64,000 bases of DNA from Streptomyces spongiae (GCF_009377185.1 NZ_VJZC01000004.1:1-64000), one strand, 5' to 3'. Counted from the stretch's first letter, positions 16,086-25,548 are shown. The notes: generated by a model not told the origin, from the sequence alone. Program-made: numbers and translations.

Positions 16086-17345
16086 ATGACAGTGACGAGC
16101 ACGAACAGCTCGCGCCCCATCCCCGCACACGGACACAGCGCGGTCGACTACGAGACGCGCGTCGACTACGACCGCTTGCGGGCCTACCGCCTGGGGCGCG
16201 CCCGTGCTGCCCTGGACGCGGGCGAATGCGGTGCTTTCCTGCTGTTCGACTTCTACAACATCCGCTACACCACGCAGACATGGATCGGCGGTGCCCTTGG
16301 GGACAAGATGACCCGGTACGCGCTGCTGCCCCGTGGTGGAGAGCCGGTGCTGTGGGACTTCGGTTCCGCGGCCAGACACCACCAGCTCTTCGCACCCTGG
16401 CTGAAGCCCGAGAACTCCCGTGCCGGCATGCTCGGCATGCGCGGCGCCATCGCTCCGGACGCCGGTCTCATGGCTTCCGCCGTGCGCGAGATCAAGGGCA
16501 TGCTCGAAGACGCCGGCGTCGCGGACATGCCGGTCGGTGTCGACATCGTCGAGCCGCCGTTCCTGTTCGAAATGCAGCGGCAGGGCCTGAAGGTCGTCGA
16601 CGCCCAGCAGATGATGCTGGACGCCCGGACCATCAAGTCGCAGGACGAGATCGCTCTGCTCTCCATGGCGGCGGCCATGGTGGACGGCGTCTACCAGGAC
16701 ATCGTCGACGTGCTCAAGCCCGGAATCCGGGAGAACGAGATCGTCGCGCTGGCCAACAAACGCCTCTACGAGATGGGTTCCGACCAGGTCGAGGCCATCA
16801 ACGCGGTCTCCGGCGAGCGCTGCAACCCGCATCCGCACAACTTCTCCGACCGTCTCATCCGCCCCGGTGACCAGGCATTCTTCGACATCATCCAGTCGTA
16901 CAACGGTTACCGGACCTGCTACTACCGCACCTTCGCGGTCGGCAGTGCCACCAGCCCGCAGCGCGACGCCTACACCAAGGCACGCGAGTGGATGGACGCC
17001 GCGATCGCCGTGGTGAAGCCGGGAGTCGGCACCGACGAGGTGGCCCGAGTGTGGCCGGCCGCGACCGAGTTCGGCTTCGCCGACGAGATGGCCGCCTTCG
17101 GCCTCCAGTTCGGGCACGGCCTGGGTCTCGGCCTGCACGAACGGCCCATCATCAGCCGCCTCAACAGCCTGGAGAACCCTGTGGAGATCCAGGAGGGAAT
17201 GGTCTTCGCCCTGGAGACCTACTGCCCGGCCTCCGACGGCTTCTCCGCCGCGCGCATCGAGGAGGAGGTCGTGGTCACCGCGGACGGTCCGCAGATTCTC
17301 ACGAAGTTCCCGGCGCAGGAACTGTTCGTCGCCAACGCGTACTGA
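16086..17345 (+). CDS. M24-family 'pita-bread' enzyme lacking one metal ligand (creatinase-like)
   Basis: A 419-residue protein of the aminopeptidase P / creatinase superfamily: an N-terminal creatinase domain (about 30-185) and a C-terminal pita-bread domain. The first metal Asp (AFFDIIQSYNGY), the His in FGHGLGLGLHERP and both glutamates (ALETY, ARIEEEVVV) are present. At the second Asp position, 11 residues after the first, there is Cys (GYRTCYYRTF instead of GYxxDxTRT). Loss of this ligand argues against a standard dinuclear Xaa-Pro peptidase and for a creatinase-like C-N hydrolase or other altered chemistry (inference). Its neighbours are a hydroxyacid dehydrogenase and an ALDH. Confidence 0.82.
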   Translation: MTVTSTNSSRPIPAHGHSAVDYETRVDYDRLRAYRLGRARAALDAGECGAFLLFDFYNIRYTTQTWIGGALGDKMTRYALLPRGGEPVLWDFGSAARHHQLFAPWLKPENSRAGMLGMRGAIAPDAGLMASAVREIKGMLEDAGVADMPVGVDIVEPPFLFEMQRQGLKVVDAQQMMLDARTIKSQDEIALLSMAAAMVDGVYQDIVDVLKPGIRENEIVALANKRLYEMGSDQVEAINAVSGERCNPHPHNFSDRLIRPGDQAFFDIIQSYNGYRTCYYRTFAVGSATSPQRDAYTKAREWMDAAIAVVKPGVGTDEVARVWPAATEFGFADEMAAFGLQFGHGLGLGLHERPIISRLNSLENPVEIQEGMVFALETYCPASDGFSAARIEEEVVVTADGPQILTKFPAQELFVANAY

Positions 17346-17707
17346 CAGGACCAGCCCCGTCCGGGCCGCTGCGCCGGCCCGGGCCGACAGCGCCACCAGA
17401 CGCAGCGAACCAGTGACGACGGCGGACGGGCGCCCGCCGATCCCATGGGGGTACGAAGCGAGCGGCCACCCGCGCCCAGGACGGCATGGGAGCCGTCGGC
17501 GATGACGGCCCACCGCTCGCTGTGGAGACACCCGGCTGTGCGACGGGCGTACAGAGCGGCGATTGCTGAGGAGAATCGCTTTCGGCTCGCGTCGGCCCTC
17601 GGTTCTGTGTCACTCCGCACATGCCAAGCCCTGACGCCGACGCGCAGCACCACCCGGCGCCCCTCGGCGGACCACAACATCAAGACCGTGCAGAAGGCGA
17701 TGAATCA
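17346..17707. other. 362-base intergenic region
   Basis: Only short frames without similarity are visible. The 3' end, with GAAGGCG shortly before the GTG at 17708, provides the ribosome-binding site of the aldehyde dehydrogenase. No clear operator or terminator hairpin was found. Confidence 0.4.
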
Positions 17708-19183
17708 GTGAGCGCACACAACTCGGGCTCCCCAGCCCGACTCCGTATCGACAAAGTCCCCACCGGCCTGTTCGTCGGCGGCCACTGGCGTCCGTCGAGC
17801 GACGGCTCCCGCTTCGATGTCATGGACCCGGCCACCGGCGAGAAGTTCGCTGATGTCGCCGACGCGACCACACAGGACGCGCTCGCCGCCGTCGCCGCGG
17901 CCGACGCCGCCCTTCCCGGCTGGGCCGCCACCCCGCCACGGCAGCGAGCCGAGCTCCTGCGCCGCGCCTTCGACCTGATGACCGAGCGGGCGGAGGAGTT
18001 CGCCGAGCTGATCGTCATGGAGAACGGCAAGGCCCTCGTCGACGCCCGCGGCGAGGTCGCCTACGCCGCGGAGTTCTTCCGCTGGTACGCGGAGGAGGCC
18101 GTGCGAACCCTGGGCAGCGTCCAGACCGCCCCGTCCGGCTCCAACAAGATCCTCGTTCTGCACCAGCCGGTCGGCGTGTCGGTCCTGGTCACGCCATGGA
18201 ACTTCCCCGCCGCGATGGCCACCCGGAAGATCGGCCCGGCGTTGGCGGCCGGCTGCACCGTGGTACTGAAGCCGGCCAGTGAAACACCGCTGACCGCGCT
18301 GGCCATCGGCGCCCTCCTCCAGGAGGTGGGCGTTCCCGACGGTGCGGTCAACGTGCTGCCCTCCCGCCGCTCCGGGGCGGTCGTCGGCGCGATGCTGGAC
18401 GATCCCCGGGTACGCAAGCTGTCGTTCACCGGCTCCACCGAAGTCGGCAGGGTCCTGCTCGCCGCCGCCTCCAGGACCGTGGTCAACTGCTCGATGGAAC
18501 TCGGCGGCAACGCGCCGTTCCTGGTCTTCGCCGACGCCGACCTGGACGAGGCCGTGGCCGGCGCCATGGTGGCGAAGATGCGCAACGGCGGTGAGGCCTG
18601 CACCGCGGCGAACCGTTTCTACGTCGAGGCTCCCGTCGTCGGCGAGTTCACCCGCAGACTGGCCGAGGCGATGGGCGCTCTCAAAGTCGGTCCCGGCCTC
18701 GACGAGGGCGTGCAGGTCGGCCCGCTCGTCAATGCGGAGAGCCGGGACAAGGTCGCCGTACTCGTCGAGAGCACCGTGCGAGCCGGCGCCTCGGTGGTGA
18801 CCGGCGGCGAGCCGTCGGCGGGTAGGGGCTACTACTACCCGCCGACAGTGCTGAAGGACGTGCCCCCGGGCGCGCCCGTACTGGAGGAGGAGATCTTCGG
18901 CCCCGTGGCCCCGGTCGTCGGCTTCACCACGGAGGACGAGGCGGTCGACCTGGCCAACGCCACCGAGTACGGTCTTGTCGCCTACGTCTACACCACCGAT
19001 CTGGCCCGCGGCCTCAGGGTGAGCGAGCGCCTGGACTCCGGCATGGTCGGCCTCAACCGTGGCGTCGTGTCCGATCCGGCGGCACCCTTCGGCGGCACGA
19101 AGCAGAGCGGCATCGGCCGCGAGGGCGGCCACGAGGGTCTGCTCGACTACACGGAGTCCAAGTACATCGCCCTGGCGTGGTGA
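17708..19183 (+). CDS. Aldehyde dehydrogenase (succinate-semialdehyde dehydrogenase-like)
   Basis: A 491-residue ALDH. Asn in VLVTPWNFPAAM, FTGSTEVGR, the general base in MELGGNAPF and the nucleophile in GGEACTAANRF are all present; the EACTAANR context is that of GabD-type succinate-semialdehyde dehydrogenases. The GTG start (VSAHNSGSPARL) fits GAAGGCG upstream; an in-frame ATG at 17621 would add a low-similarity leader. Its place between the M24 enzyme and the amidohydrolase suggests it oxidises a semialdehyde in the LacI-controlled pathway (inference). Confidence 0.88.
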   Translation: MSAHNSGSPARLRIDKVPTGLFVGGHWRPSSDGSRFDVMDPATGEKFADVADATTQDALAAVAAADAALPGWAATPPRQRAELLRRAFDLMTERAEEFAELIVMENGKALVDARGEVAYAAEFFRWYAEEAVRTLGSVQTAPSGSNKILVLHQPVGVSVLVTPWNFPAAMATRKIGPALAAGCTVVLKPASETPLTALAIGALLQEVGVPDGAVNVLPSRRSGAVVGAMLDDPRVRKLSFTGSTEVGRVLLAAASRTVVNCSMELGGNAPFLVFADADLDEAVAGAMVAKMRNGGEACTAANRFYVEAPVVGEFTRRLAEAMGALKVGPGLDEGVQVGPLVNAESRDKVAVLVESTVRAGASVVTGGEPSAGRGYYYPPTVLKDVPPGAPVLEEEIFGPVAPVVGFTTEDEAVDLANATEYGLVAYVYTTDLARGLRVSERLDSGMVGLNRGVVSDPAAPFGGTKQSGIGREGGHEGLLDYTESKYIALAW

Positions 19184-19311
19184 CCGCGTTCTGTCACTCA
19201 TGGGGACCGCGTCCGTCACCGCAGGGCACATCGGCCGCTTCCGTGACCAAGCCCCCCGCGCACTCAACAGCCCTCCGGACATCGAAGTCCCGGAAGGAAA
19301 GGAACCCCGGA

Positions 19312-20964
19312 ATGGAGCATTCCCAGCCCGCCTCCTCACCACCGGACACGGTCTACGTCAACGGCCGGATCTGGCCAGGGCTGCCTGTCCACGGCGACAC
19401 GGCCGGTGAGGTCAGGGAACACGAGGCCCTCGCGGTGGCGCGAGGACGGGTGGTCGCCGTGGGCAGCGTCCCGGGCCTCCTCGCGCTGGCGGGACCGGCC
19501 ACCCAAATCGTCGACCTTGACCACCGGAGGGTGATCCCCGGCCTGGTCGACGGCCATATGCACGCGGTACGGGCGGGCTCCACCTGGTCCAGCGAACTGC
19601 ACTGGTCCGGGATGCCGGCGCTGGGGCATGCGCTGGAGAGCATCCGGGCCGCCGCCAGGGGCTCGGCGGCCGGCGCGTGGATCCGGGCGATCGGCGGCTG
19701 GCATCCCTGCCAGTTCGACGAGAACCGGCCGCCCACGCAGGTGGAACTCGACGCGGTGGCGCCCGACCACCCGGTCTATGTGCAGGGTCTCTACGACGTG
19801 GGGATCCTCAACAGCCGGGCAGCCCGCACCGTGGGCCTGGCCGAGTGGACGGACCTGCCCGGCGACGCTGTGGAGCGGGACCCCGCCACCGGGCGGGCCA
19901 CCGGGGTGATCCGGGGGCTGGCGGCGTTCACCCGGTGCATGGCCGCCATCCCTCACCCGAGCCACGCCGAACAACTCAGCTCCACCAGGGCGATGTTCGC
20001 CGACCTCAACGCGGTGGGGCTGACCGGCGTGGTCGACCCCGGTGGCTTCGGGATGTCGCCCGAGCGCTACGAGCCCCTCTTCGATCTGTGGCGGGCCGGA
20101 GAACTGACCACCCGTATGAGGCTGTACGTCTCCGCGGTCGACGCCGGACAGGAGCTCGACCAGCTCGACGGCTGGCTGCGCCACACGCAGAGCCGCTTCG
20201 GTGACGACCTCCTGCGGATCCTCGGTGTGGGAGAGATCATCCACTACGGCTGCCACGACTTCGAGGGGCTCACACCGTTCGAGCTGGGCGACCAGTCCTA
20301 CAAGGAACTGCTGGCCATCACCCGGCGGGTCGTCGAACGCGGCTGGCCGATGCACATACACGCCGTCCTCGACTCGACGATCGACCGAATCCTGGACGCA
20401 TGGGAGACGGTCCACCGCGAGACCCCGCTCGACGCACTGCGTTTCTCCCTCGCCCACGCCGACACCATCAGCCGCCGCAACATCAGGCGGCTCAAGGCAC
20501 TTGGCGCCGGAGTCGTCGTGGACGACCACCAGGTGTTCAAGGGCGCTTCGTCGGAGCGCGGCTGGGGCCCGGGCAGCATGGAGACGGTACCTCCGCTGGG
20601 AGATCTGCTGGAGGCCGACTTGCCTCTCGGTGCGGGCACGGACGCGACCAGGGCCTCCTCGTACAGTCCTTGGCTGTCACTGTGGTGGCTGGTCGAGGGC
20701 CGTTCCCTGGACGGCTCGGTCCAGCGCGCCCCGCGACACCGTCTCTCTCGCGAACAGGCACTTCACCTCTACACGCGCGGCAGCACCTGGTTCTCCTTCG
20801 AGGAGCCCGACCGGGGCCATCTCCACCCTGGAGCCCGGGCCGATTTCGCCGTTCTCAGCGACGACTACTTCAGCGTGGCCGCCCAGGTGATTCCCAGCAT
20901 CACGTCGGAGCTGACGGTGGTCGGCGGACGTGTCGTCCACCGGTCCGCGGCCTTCGCGGCCTGA
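19312..20964 (+). CDS. YtcJ-type amidohydrolase (amidohydrolase family 3)
   Basis: A 550-residue metal-dependent hydrolase. It has the NGRIWPG opening, the HxH ligand pair in VDGHMHAVRAG, a histidine in PMHIHAVLDSTIDRIL, LAHADTISRRNIRRL, and the late GAGTDATRASS aspartate. The family hydrolyses amide or imine bonds of small molecules; members include formamidases and N-substituted formamide deformylases. GGAAAGGAAC directly precedes this ATG, so the longer upstream frame was rejected. It is the last gene of the operon, followed by strong hairpins. Confidence 0.85.
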   Translation: MEHSQPASSPPDTVYVNGRIWPGLPVHGDTAGEVREHEALAVARGRVVAVGSVPGLLALAGPATQIVDLDHRRVIPGLVDGHMHAVRAGSTWSSELHWSGMPALGHALESIRAAARGSAAGAWIRAIGGWHPCQFDENRPPTQVELDAVAPDHPVYVQGLYDVGILNSRAARTVGLAEWTDLPGDAVERDPATGRATGVIRGLAAFTRCMAAIPHPSHAEQLSSTRAMFADLNAVGLTGVVDPGGFGMSPERYEPLFDLWRAGELTTRMRLYVSAVDAGQELDQLDGWLRHTQSRFGDDLLRILGVGEIIHYGCHDFEGLTPFELGDQSYKELLAITRRVVERGWPMHIHAVLDSTIDRILDAWETVHRETPLDALRFSLAHADTISRRNIRRLKALGAGVVVDDHQVFKGASSERGWGPGSMETVPPLGDLLEADLPLGAGTDATRASSYSPWLSLWWLVEGRSLDGSVQRAPRHRLSREQALHLYTRGSTWFSFEEPDRGHLHPGARADFAVLSDDYFSVAAQVIPSITSELTVVGGRVVHRSAAFAA

Positions 20965-21065
20965 CACCACGACCGGGCCGAACGCCCGGGCGCCTCCTGC
21001 GCTGTCAGGCGCTTCGCTCAATCCCCACCGCGTGCGCCGCGAACCCAGGCCGGCGCACCCAACGC

Positions 21066-21097
21066 ACTCCAGGCCCGGCGAGCTCCGGGCCTGGAGT
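21066..21097. terminator. Perfect 13-bp hairpin after the amidohydrolase
   Basis: ACTCCAGGCCCGG pairs exactly with CCGGGCCTGGAGT around a six-base loop. It lies about 100 bases past the amidohydrolase stop in a convergent intergenic region. There is no T-tract, as is common for actinobacterial terminators. Confidence 0.7.
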
Positions 21098-21267
21098 GTC
21101 TGCCGTTCGTCTGGCTCCGCGAGAACCAGTCGTGAAGGGGCTGTGCGACAGGCCGGCACTACCTGCGCGCCTTTGTGATGCGCTCCTTCGCCGGCAAAGC
21201 CTTGCTCCCCGCGGACACCGCGGCGGAAAAGAGGAGCCGCCTGGGTTCGCGCCAGCGGCAGACGCCC

Positions 21268-21294
21268 GACCGGCAGGCACCCGGTCTGCCGGTC
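21268..21294. repeat. 9-bp inverted repeat in the convergent region
   Basis: GACCGGCAG and CTGCCGGTC form a perfect stem with a nine-base loop. It is one of four hairpins packed between the convergent amidohydrolase and transporter genes. Confidence 0.5.
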
Positions 21295-21358
21295 GCTTCG
21301 GCCATCGAAGCCCCGCTTGCGGCACGTGCCCACTTCCGACGCCCTGAACAGCGAGCGC

Positions 21359-21387
21359 CCGGGCTGGTCGCCGACCGACCAGCCCGG
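21359..21387. terminator. 12-bp hairpin in the convergent region
   Basis: CCGGGCTGGTCG and CGACCAGCCCGG pair perfectly around a five-base loop. It is a likely bidirectional transcription terminator. Confidence 0.6.
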
Positions 21388-21437
21388 ACGATGGCCGCAC
21401 CACGCTGCCGGGCCGTCCCAGGGTCTCCCGAAACCGT

Positions 21438-21491
21438 GCCCCACCCGCCGTGCGCTGAAGCCGTCGGGCTCCGGCGCACGGCGGGTGGGGC
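21438..21491. terminator. Perfect 18-bp hairpin downstream of the transporter gene
   Basis: GCCCCACCCGCCGTGCGC pairs exactly with GCGCACGGCGGGTGGGGC around an 18-base loop, about 60 bases past the transporter stop. It is the strongest terminator candidate for the minus-strand unit. Confidence 0.7.
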
Positions 21492-21550
21492 GGGGGCCCA
21501 TGGGATCAGCCCCGGTACCGCCGCTCCCGTTCCGGGGGCAGTGGTGGCAC

Positions 21551-23172
21551 CTATGCGGGGGACGTCGCTGCCGGGGCCGAGGTGTCTTTGCGGCTCTGCG
21601 CCAGGGCCGCCTTCCGGAAGTCCGTGCTCCCTTCGGCGCAGGACGCGCAGATCGCCGCGTCCTCGGCGGTGGGGTCACGGTCCACCTCGATGGCGGTGTT
21701 GTACCGCTTGCACCGGTGGCAGCGAATCATGGTCGTCCACGGATCCGTCACCTCGTCGCGCGGGTCGTCACCGCGCTGGAGGACCGGGGAGCGGCCCCAT
21801 CGGGCGGTGGCCGTGTACAGGACCCAGGACAGCGCGAACACACCGATCAGGACGCCCTGGGTGTACCAGGCGCCGGGGGCGCCGTACTCGGTGATGAGGA
21901 TGCCGGTGACCGATGGGACCAGCCAGGCGACCAGACCGACGGAGAACCGGCTCAGGCGGCCGGGGCGGAACTCGGGGGTGTCGGACTTGCCGTCGCGGTC
22001 GTGGGCGAGGTGGGCGAGCATCACGCCGACCCAGGCGACGACGAACACGCCCTGCCAGGCGAGTGCGGTCAGGAGGTAGGACAACACGTTGGTGAGCATG
22101 AACACGTAGGTCAGTGCCCCGGTGACCAGGACCCAGACGAAGCGGGGCCACTGGATGCGCAGCACCTGGGCTGCGACGGCGTCCAGGTTGGAGGAGGCGA
22201 GGAAGTAGTTGGCCGTGTTGATGCGTGTCTGGCTGACGAAGATGAGGAGCAGTCCGGCGAAGCCCAGGGTGTTCAGCACGGCGTCGACGATGCCGGTCTC
22301 CGACGCCAGTTGGCCGGGGAACACCGCTTCCATGACGAAGAGGCCGATCAGGCCGTTGCCCATGAAGGTGGCCACGTAGAAGACCGGGCCGAATGTCACC
22401 AGTCCGTGGAAGCGCGAGTCGGAGGTTCTCCCGAACCTGGCGAAGTCCACCGTCGACATCATCATCACGGAAAGGCCGAGGTAGATGCAGAAGGCGTAGA
22501 GCCAGCCGGGCAGGTCGCCGGTCGCGGCCGGGGCGGCGACGCTCAGGAACCTTCCGTGGAATCCGTGCTGGGTTCCGGCTGTGACGACCAGAGCGATCAT
22601 GCCGATGACATAGAGGGGCAGCAGCCATCCGTTGAGTCTGTCCAGCCACCTCTGGACGCCACCCAGGGCGAGCGGGATCGCGTAGAGGACGCAAACGGCG
22701 TACCAGATGCGTATGTCGCTGTTCGGGGCGAAGTAGTGCTGGAAGGTGACGGCGATGACGGACCCTTCGAAGACCGCGTAGTACAGACAGGTCGCGCCCA
22801 GGATGAGCGGTGCGAGCGTGGCGCCGACGTAGCCGAACAGGCGCCGCGATCGCATGGCGACGCTGAGGCCGGATTTCGCGGCGTAGCGGGCGAGCACCAT
22901 GTTCACCGCTCCGAAGAGGGCGGTTGCCAGGGCCATGCCGATCAGGGCGTCGGTACTGCCGACCGCCTGGGCGGTCGAGACAGCGGCGTGAGCCAGAACA
23001 TCGCGCTGAACAGGGACCAGAAAGCCATGTTCAGGGAGAGCCGGCCAGGGCGACCGGCGCGCGGGGCGACATGCAGCGGATCGTTTCCTGATTCCACGCC
23101 GGAAGCGGGAACGGCGGAGTGATCTCTCATGTCGAGCGGTTGGCGCGCGTGGGAGGACGTTTGAGCAGTCAC
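21551..23172 (-). pseudogene. NCS1-family permease with C-terminal zinc-knuckle tail, frameshifted
   Basis: This encodes a nucleobase/hydantoin-type cation symporter (NCS1). The N-terminus (GRLSLNMAFWSLFSAMFWLT) is in one frame; the rest (AAVSTAQAVGSTDALIGMAL onward, with about ten membrane segments) is in another. The break lies near 22984-22991, where one added base would restore the frame, so it is either a mutation or a sequencing error. After the last membrane segment a cytoplasmic tail carries CHRCKRYN and, 19 residues on, CASC: a C-x2-C / C-x2-C zinc ribbon that is unusual for NCS1 carriers. It probably imports the substrate of the LacI island. Two LacI-type operators lie 750-880 bases upstream. 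Confidence 0.75.
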
Positions 23173-23254
23173 ATCAGGGTCCTTCGCGAACGTAGCTGGT
23201 GGGAATACCAGCCGGATGTGGATGAGGTGTGACGGACCGGATCTTCCTGGCCGC

Positions 23255-23510
23255 CCCGAGCGGTGCCTGGATCGGAGTCGGCTGCTGTGTGCTCGGTCAG
23301 GGTGTGAGGAAGGCCGTCAATCGGGTGGCGGATGGCCCTGGTCCCAGCGGGGGCGGGCCTGTGGTGCACGACTGTCCGACGCCGGCTTCCTGCGCGATCG
23401 CCTGCGTGAGCGCGGTTCTCGCGCTGTGAAGAGTGAGGATGACCAAGGCCAGGCCCCTGTGGGCCACAAGGCCGGTGGCCCCGACGACGGCGGCCCTGGC
23501 ACCGAAGACG
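23255..23510 (-). pseudogene. Decayed TetR paralogue
   Basis: Minus-strand frames give GLVAHRG, then LTQAIAQEAGVGQ, then TGPPPLGPGPSATRLTAF, and after a frame change LTEHTAADSDPGTAR. These match in order the TetR at 37251-37868 (LVAERG, MQAIAEEAGVG, AGPPPLGPGASAVARLTAF, LIDRTAADCDPGPAL). The segment between the helix-turn-helix and GPPPLGPG is deleted and at least one frameshift is present, so it is non-functional. It is a third copy of the same regulator subfamily. Confidence 0.7.
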
Positions 23511-23925
23511 TCCGTCGACGCGAATCACATGATCATGGAGAGGTGGGATTGGCTCCCAGGAGAAGGTCAGTGAGGGGCGCGGCACCACCGTCGACCAGGT
23601 CGCGGCTCGCTCTGCGGTCCCGGCGAGGCGGCGCCCGGCCCGTCGGTGCGGTGGTGGCGGTCACGATGACTCCTTTGTCTCCCGCTCTGATCTCCGGTGC
23701 GGCAAACCGGTGACCGGGATACGGGTGGTCGGGCACACGCGTTGCCGTGGTGCGGTGATGAGGACGCGCGGCGGCTCTGCCCGCTCTTCCTTCGAGGGGT
23801 TGCCTCGGGACACAGCTGGGCCTCGGGTGGGTCGGCGGCGCGTCCGATGCGGACGGTCCGTTCGGAGAGCCGGCACACGTGGGTGGACCGCCGGCTCTGC
23901 CTCAGTGCGGGCTCCCCGCTTCTCT

Positions 23926-23937
23926 GCAATCGGATGC
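23926..23937. promoter_or_regulatory. LacI-type operator
   Basis: GCAATCGGATGC matches the island operator GCAATCGGTTGC at 11 of 12 positions. It lies 100 bases from a perfect copy, a spacing that could allow looping by a tetrameric repressor. Confidence 0.5.
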
Positions 23938-24036
23938 ATGCGGTGAAGTCATGGAAAGAGAGCGGAAAGAGACCGACTCGCAGTCCTTTGCACCAGCTCG
24001 CACTCGAGCCCTGATCTGCCTGTTCGGACCCGATCT

Positions 24037-24048
24037 GCAACCGATTGC
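24037..24048. promoter_or_regulatory. LacI-type operator (perfect palindromic copy)
   Basis: GCAACCGATTGC is the exact reverse complement of the site at 33315. The flanking bases extend the symmetry to CTGCAACCGATTGCAG (24035-24050). It may control the transporter unit from a distance or be left over from a lost gene. Confidence 0.6.
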
Positions 24049-24164
24049 AGTACGCGCCATGCTGACGGTGCGCCCCAGGAGCTGTCAACCCTTGTGACGC
24101 CGGCCAGAGAACGGGGATGCCCGGTGGGTTGGGGGAGCCGCCGGTATGCGGCTCACACGCAGGA

Positions 24165-24193
24165 GCGCCGGCCATGCGGTGCACGGCCGGCGC
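24165..24193. terminator. Hairpin after the malic enzyme gene
   Basis: GCGCCGGCC and GGCCGGCGC form a perfect nine-base stem with an eleven-base loop about 40 bases past the malic enzyme stop. Confidence 0.6.
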
Positions 24194-24232
24194 GAGCGCC
24201 CGTACGCGTGGCCGCGTGCGGCGTGGCGAGGA

Positions 24233-25423
24233 TTATCGGCGGGCGACCCCGTCGGCCCTGGCCGCGCCCGCCACTGCGTCAGCGATCGCGGGGACGACCC
24301 GCTCGTCGAACGGGCTGGGAACGATCCGCTGTTCGGACAGTTCGTCCTCCACGACCGCGGCCAGTGCCCGGGCCGCCGCCAGCTTCATGTTCTCGGTGAT
24401 GCGGGTGGCGCGCACCTGCAGAGCGCCGGCGAAGACCCCCGGGAAGGCAAGGACGTTGTTGATCTGATTGGGATAGTCGGAGCGCCCCGTGGCCACGACC
24501 CTCGCGTACTTGTGCGCGATGTCGGGATGGACTTCAGGCGTCGGGTTGGCCATGGCGAACACGAAGCAGTCCTTGTTCATCCCGGCGACCGCCGCTTCGG
24601 GCACGGTCCCGGCGGAGACACCGATGAAGACGTCGGCGCCGATGAGGGCCTGCTCCAACGAACCGGTCCGGCCGGCCTTGTTGGTAGTGGCAGCGAGTTC
24701 CTGCTTGACCGGGGTCAGGTCGTCGCGTCCGAGGTGCAGCACGCCGCGGCGATCCGCGACAGCGACGTCACCGATGCCTGCCTCCACGAGGATCCTGGTG
24801 ATGGCCACACCGGCCGCACCGGCGCCGGAGATCACCGCCCGCAGCTCGCCCAGTGAACGCCCGGTGAGTTTCGCGGCGTTTCGCAGCGCGGCCAGGGTGA
24901 CGATCGCGGTGCCGTGCTGATCGTCATGGAAGACCGGTATGTCGAGGCGCTCCTGCAGGCGGCTTTCGATCTCGAAACAGCGCGGTGCGGAGACGTCTTC
25001 GAGGAAGATCCCGCCGAAGGAAGGCGCCAGGCGGGCTGCTGTGTCGACGAGTTCAGTGACGTCGGTGGAGTCGAGTGCGATGGGGACCGCGTCGATGTCC
25101 GCGAACTGCTTGAGCAGGACGGCCTTGCCTTCCATGACCGGGAGGGCGGCATATGGACCGATGTCTCCGAGGCCGAGCACTGCGGTGCCATCAGTGATGA
25201 CCGCAACGGTCGAGGATTTCCACGTGTAGTCGTATACGAGATGCGGCTGACGCGCGATGGCGGAGCACACCAAGGCCACACCGGGCGTGTAGGCGAGGGA
25301 CAGGTCGCCTGCGTCGTTGAGCGGCACGGTCGGGCGCGTCTCAAGCTTTCCGCCTTGGTGGAGTGCGAAGGCCGCCTCCAGCAGTTCGGTGTCCGTCTGT
25401 GCGAATGGGGTGTGTGATTCCAC
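24233..25423 (-). CDS. NAD(P)-dependent malic enzyme
   Basis: A 396-residue bacterial-type malic enzyme, oxidatively decarboxylating malate to pyruvate. Family blocks are present in order: LAYTPGVALVCSAI, TDGTAVLGLGDIGPYAALPV, the lysine in MEGKAVLLKQFADIDAVPI, the acidic FLEDVSAPRCFEIE, VFHDDQHGTAIV, the Rossmann segment ISGAGAAGVAITRIL, and NPTPEV. The start is GTG. It is followed on the genome by E2 and E1 genes read in the same direction (E1 first), so the run E1-E2-malic enzyme could convert a C4 product to pyruvate and on to an acyl-CoA (inference). Confidence 0.92.
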   Translation of the reverse strand: MESHTPFAQTDTELLEAAFALHQGGKLETRPTVPLNDAGDLSLAYTPGVALVCSAIARQPHLVYDYTWKSSTVAVITDGTAVLGLGDIGPYAALPVMEGKAVLLKQFADIDAVPIALDSTDVTELVDTAARLAPSFGGIFLEDVSAPRCFEIESRLQERLDIPVFHDDQHGTAIVTLAALRNAAKLTGRSLGELRAVISGAGAAGVAITRILVEAGIGDVAVADRRGVLHLGRDDLTPVKQELAATTNKAGRTGSLEQALIGADVFIGVSAGTVPEAAVAGMNKDCFVFAMANPTPEVHPDIAHKYARVVATGRSDYPNQINNVLAFPGVFAGALQVRATRITENMKLAAARALAAVVEDELSEQRIVPSPFDERVVPAIADAVAGAARADGVARR

Positions 25424-25548
25424 GGGTGTACGAGCCTCATGTTCGGTCGAAATCCGAAGGGTTCTGCGCTGGGGCCGCCAGGTCGCGTCCCTGAGTGGAA
25501 GAGCGAGGAGAAGGGCCTGAAGGACCCGGACTACCGGTAGGACCTCTA

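Larger units (their letters stand above)
23173..24232. other. Decayed 1-kb region between transporter and malic enzyme genes
   Basis: No intact gene is supported. It contains a TetR remnant (23255-23510) and two LacI-type operators (23926, 24037). It also has a GTG with a good ribosome-binding site on the minus strand (ACAAAGGAGTCATC before a GTG near 23664) that opens a short frame of about 43 codons, VTATTAPTGRAPPRRDR and on, with no recognisable family. A former LacI-regulated gene may have stood here. Confidence 0.5.

Noticed and set aside
23661..24184. Several open frames on both strands in the region with the LacI operators
   Set aside because: They are Arg/Pro/Ser-rich, with no recognisable domain and no consistent ribosome-binding sites.
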